DNA of 6,669 nt from JANRLJ01 sp034437895 (lineage in GTDB: Bacteria > Chloroflexota > Anaerolineae > Aggregatilineales > Phototrophicaceae), in contig DAOTTO010000468.1 of NCBI GenBank assembly GCA_034437895.1, positions 1 to 6,669 of the forward strand. The letters run 5' to 3'. Positions within the stretch are counted from its first letter, which is position 1, and each line of letters starts with the position of its first letter. A model generated the notes under the pieces. It did no database searches. It saw only the letters and a list, made by a program, of their open reading frames with translations, and was not told the DNA's origin. A program made the translations under genes and the position numbers. Shown here in pieces: positions 5,979 through 6,669 of this stretch.

Positions 5979-6031
5979 ATCCTTTTGTGTTATGCGATTA
6001 CATAGGATATGACCCGGCCTCGTTCCCTCAA
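5976..6031 (-). promoter_or_regulatory. Putative promoter and 8-bp inverted repeat over the SH3b gene start
   Basis: Read on the minus strand, TTGAGG (6031-6026) and TATCCT (6009-6004) are 16 bp apart and each matches its consensus at four of six positions. CATATCCT (plus 5976-5983) is the exact reverse complement of AGGATATG (plus 6004-6011). One arm covers the AGGAT ribosome site and the ATG, and the other covers the proposed -10. This could be an operator, or a start-sequestering stem if transcription starts further upstream. The rest of the gap up to 6110 shows no gene or RNA that I can recognise. Confidence 0.35.
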
Positions 6032-6167
6032 GTTCCCCGTTCTAACCATCTTCCAACCGCCGCGTAGGGCAAGCGGTGGATTAGGCGTTATAAAGCCAGT
6101 CGCTGGATTGGGTAGTCTCCCTTGCCAGTATTGGTAAAATAATACTCAAAAACGACGAGTGAGACAA

Positions 6168-6587
6168 ATGAGCGAATTAGCATCGGTTGGGGGCTTTTGT
6201 CCGAATCCTGAGTGTGAAGATTACGGGAAGGTTGAGACAAAGAACATCATTCGCTATGTCAGAACGAGAGAGGGTCGTCAACGCTTTCAGTGTAAGACGT
6301 GTAAACAGACTTTCAATGAGCGCAAAGGCACATTGTTCTATCAACGCAAAACGGATGAAAAGGATATTTTAAAATGCCTGGCTTTGCTGGCAGAAGGCAC
6401 TCGTATCAGCAGCATTAGCCGTGCCAAAGGGATCAAAGAAGATACCGTCCTGTCCTTTTTGCGAGAAGCAGCCCATCATGCCGAGCAAGTGGAAGCGATT
6501 TTGCTCGACGCTTATCAAATCAGCCAAGTTCAAATCGATGGTTTGTGGACCTATGTAGGACATAAAAAAAAGGCGACAAGCGAATAG
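6168..6587 (+). CDS. IS1-like transposase, first frame (zinc ribbon, HTH, first catalytic Asp)
   Basis: Numbered from the upstream GTG at 6159, the frame runs 142 residues. ATG 6168 (residue 4) is preferred because the purine-rich GAGTGAG at 6157-6163 lies 4 nt before it, whereas the GTG has no ribosome site. A zinc ribbon uses C14, C19, C45 and C48, followed by a helix-turn-helix region at about 68-103 (ISSISRAKGIKEDTVLSFL). IQIDGLWTYVGHKKK ends the conserved part; D127 should be the first DDE residue. IS1 proteins usually have D-E here, and this one has D-G. After the A8 run (6564-6571) the frame ends at TAG with only four extra residues, while the -1 frame carries the expected transposase sequence. 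Either a -1 frameshift joins the two parts or an extra A has broken the gene. The enzyme would cut and move its own IS. Confidence 0.8.
   Translation: MSELASVGGFCPNPECEDYGKVETKNIIRYVRTREGRQRFQCKTCKQTFNERKGTLFYQRKTDEKDILKCLALLAEGTRISSISRAKGIKEDTVLSFLREAAHHAEQVEAILLDAYQISQVQIDGLWTYVGHKKKATSE
6566..6572 (+). other. Slippery heptamer A_AAA_AAG, candidate -1 frameshift site
   Basis: In the transposase frame the heptamer reads A AAA AAG, the standard X_XXY_YYZ form known to give efficient -1 slippage in bacteria. It is part of an eight-A run at 6564-6571. A slip leads into GGC at 6572 and the open -1 frame. IS1 itself uses an A-rich -1 site, but there it lies before the first catalytic aspartate, not after it as here. 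Confidence 0.6.
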
Positions 6588-6669
6588 CGAGTGAGGATAA
6601 AGGCGAATACTGGCGTTGCACAGCGATTGAACCCAAGACCCGCTTGCGGGTGGGGCGTGGCATTGGGCA
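6572..6669 (+). CDS. IS1-like transposase, -1 frame continuation (partial)
   Basis: From GGC 6572 this frame is open to the window edge (32 full codons): GDKRIASEDKGEYWRCTAIE followed by PKTRLRVGRGIG. The W-x-C-x-A(I/L)-(D/E)-x-x-(T/R)-R-x-(V/R) pattern corresponds to the segment after MDEQWGYVGAKSRQ in IS1 InsB, which continues RWLFYAYDSLRK. It has no start codon of its own close by, so it must be read by frameshift or is a remnant. The remaining DDE residues and the C-terminus lie beyond the window. Confidence 0.7.

Larger units (their letters stand above)
6111..6669 (+). mobile_element. Left part of an IS1-like insertion sequence, truncated by the window end
   Basis: The transposase starting near 6168 is IS1-like. 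About 50 bp upstream lies GGTAGTCTCCCTTGCCA (6111-6127), then TTGGTAAAA, giving an imperfect palindrome TTGCCA-GTA-TTGGTAA (6122-6137). IS1-family ends usually begin with GG, so 6111 is my estimate of the left end. The right end lies outside the window, so the inverted repeat and target duplication cannot be confirmed. Confidence 0.6.

Noticed and set aside
5979..6110. tRNA or small RNA in the gap before the IS
   Set aside because: Short GC-rich complementary pieces (CCGC/GCGG near 6058-6076) exist, but no cloverleaf or known RNA motif can be made.

Overview
The window looks like accessory chromosomal DNA from an uncultured or environmental bacterium, most plausibly a member of the Chloroflexota (Anaerolineae-like). 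This is inferred from style: exported proteins with bacterial SH3 (SH3b) domains and alanine-rich signal peptides, an AlkA-type glycosylase, an AbrB/PIN toxin-antitoxin pair, and many small palindromic intergenic elements. No rRNA, tRNA or other strong taxonomic marker is present, so the assignment is tentative.

Layout. Positions 17-158 hold a 142-bp MITE-like element with perfect 14-bp terminal inverted repeats and a central 18-bp palindrome. A strong extended -10 promoter (214-241) then drives a secreted SH3b protein (276-1067), which ends in a textbook terminator (1141-1171). Next is a larger paralogue (1230-2672). It repeats the whole exported part of the first gene behind a NIDO (nidogen-like) domain, and its start codon lies in the arm of a near-perfect 13-bp inverted repeat. 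An AbrB-type antitoxin and a PIN-domain toxin follow as an overlapping pair (2815-3529). A second MITE-like element (3600-3788), with 21-bp imperfect terminal repeats and several internal hairpins, fills the gap between that pair and the convergent minus-strand AlkA-like DNA glycosylase (3803-4711).

Upstream of the glycosylase, on the same strand, is a four-repeat secreted SH3b protein (4785-5978). It is cut by one in-frame amber codon, exactly where the other three repeats have the first tryptophan of a WW pair. The window ends in the left part of an IS1-like insertion sequence (from about 6111). Its transposase frame breaks at an A8 run that forms a canonical -1 slippery heptamer, and the -1 frame stays open and transposase-like to the window edge.

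How the genes work together. The three SH3b genes form a cluster of cell-envelope or extracellular proteins. The two on the plus strand share a six-cysteine module that I do not recognise as a named domain, and they are clearly duplicates. The toxin-antitoxin pair, the two MITE-like elements and the IS mark the region as mobile and rearranging. The points most worth checking are the amber codon, the transposase slippery site, the hairpin over the start of the NIDO gene, the two MITE-like families and the cysteine-rich module.
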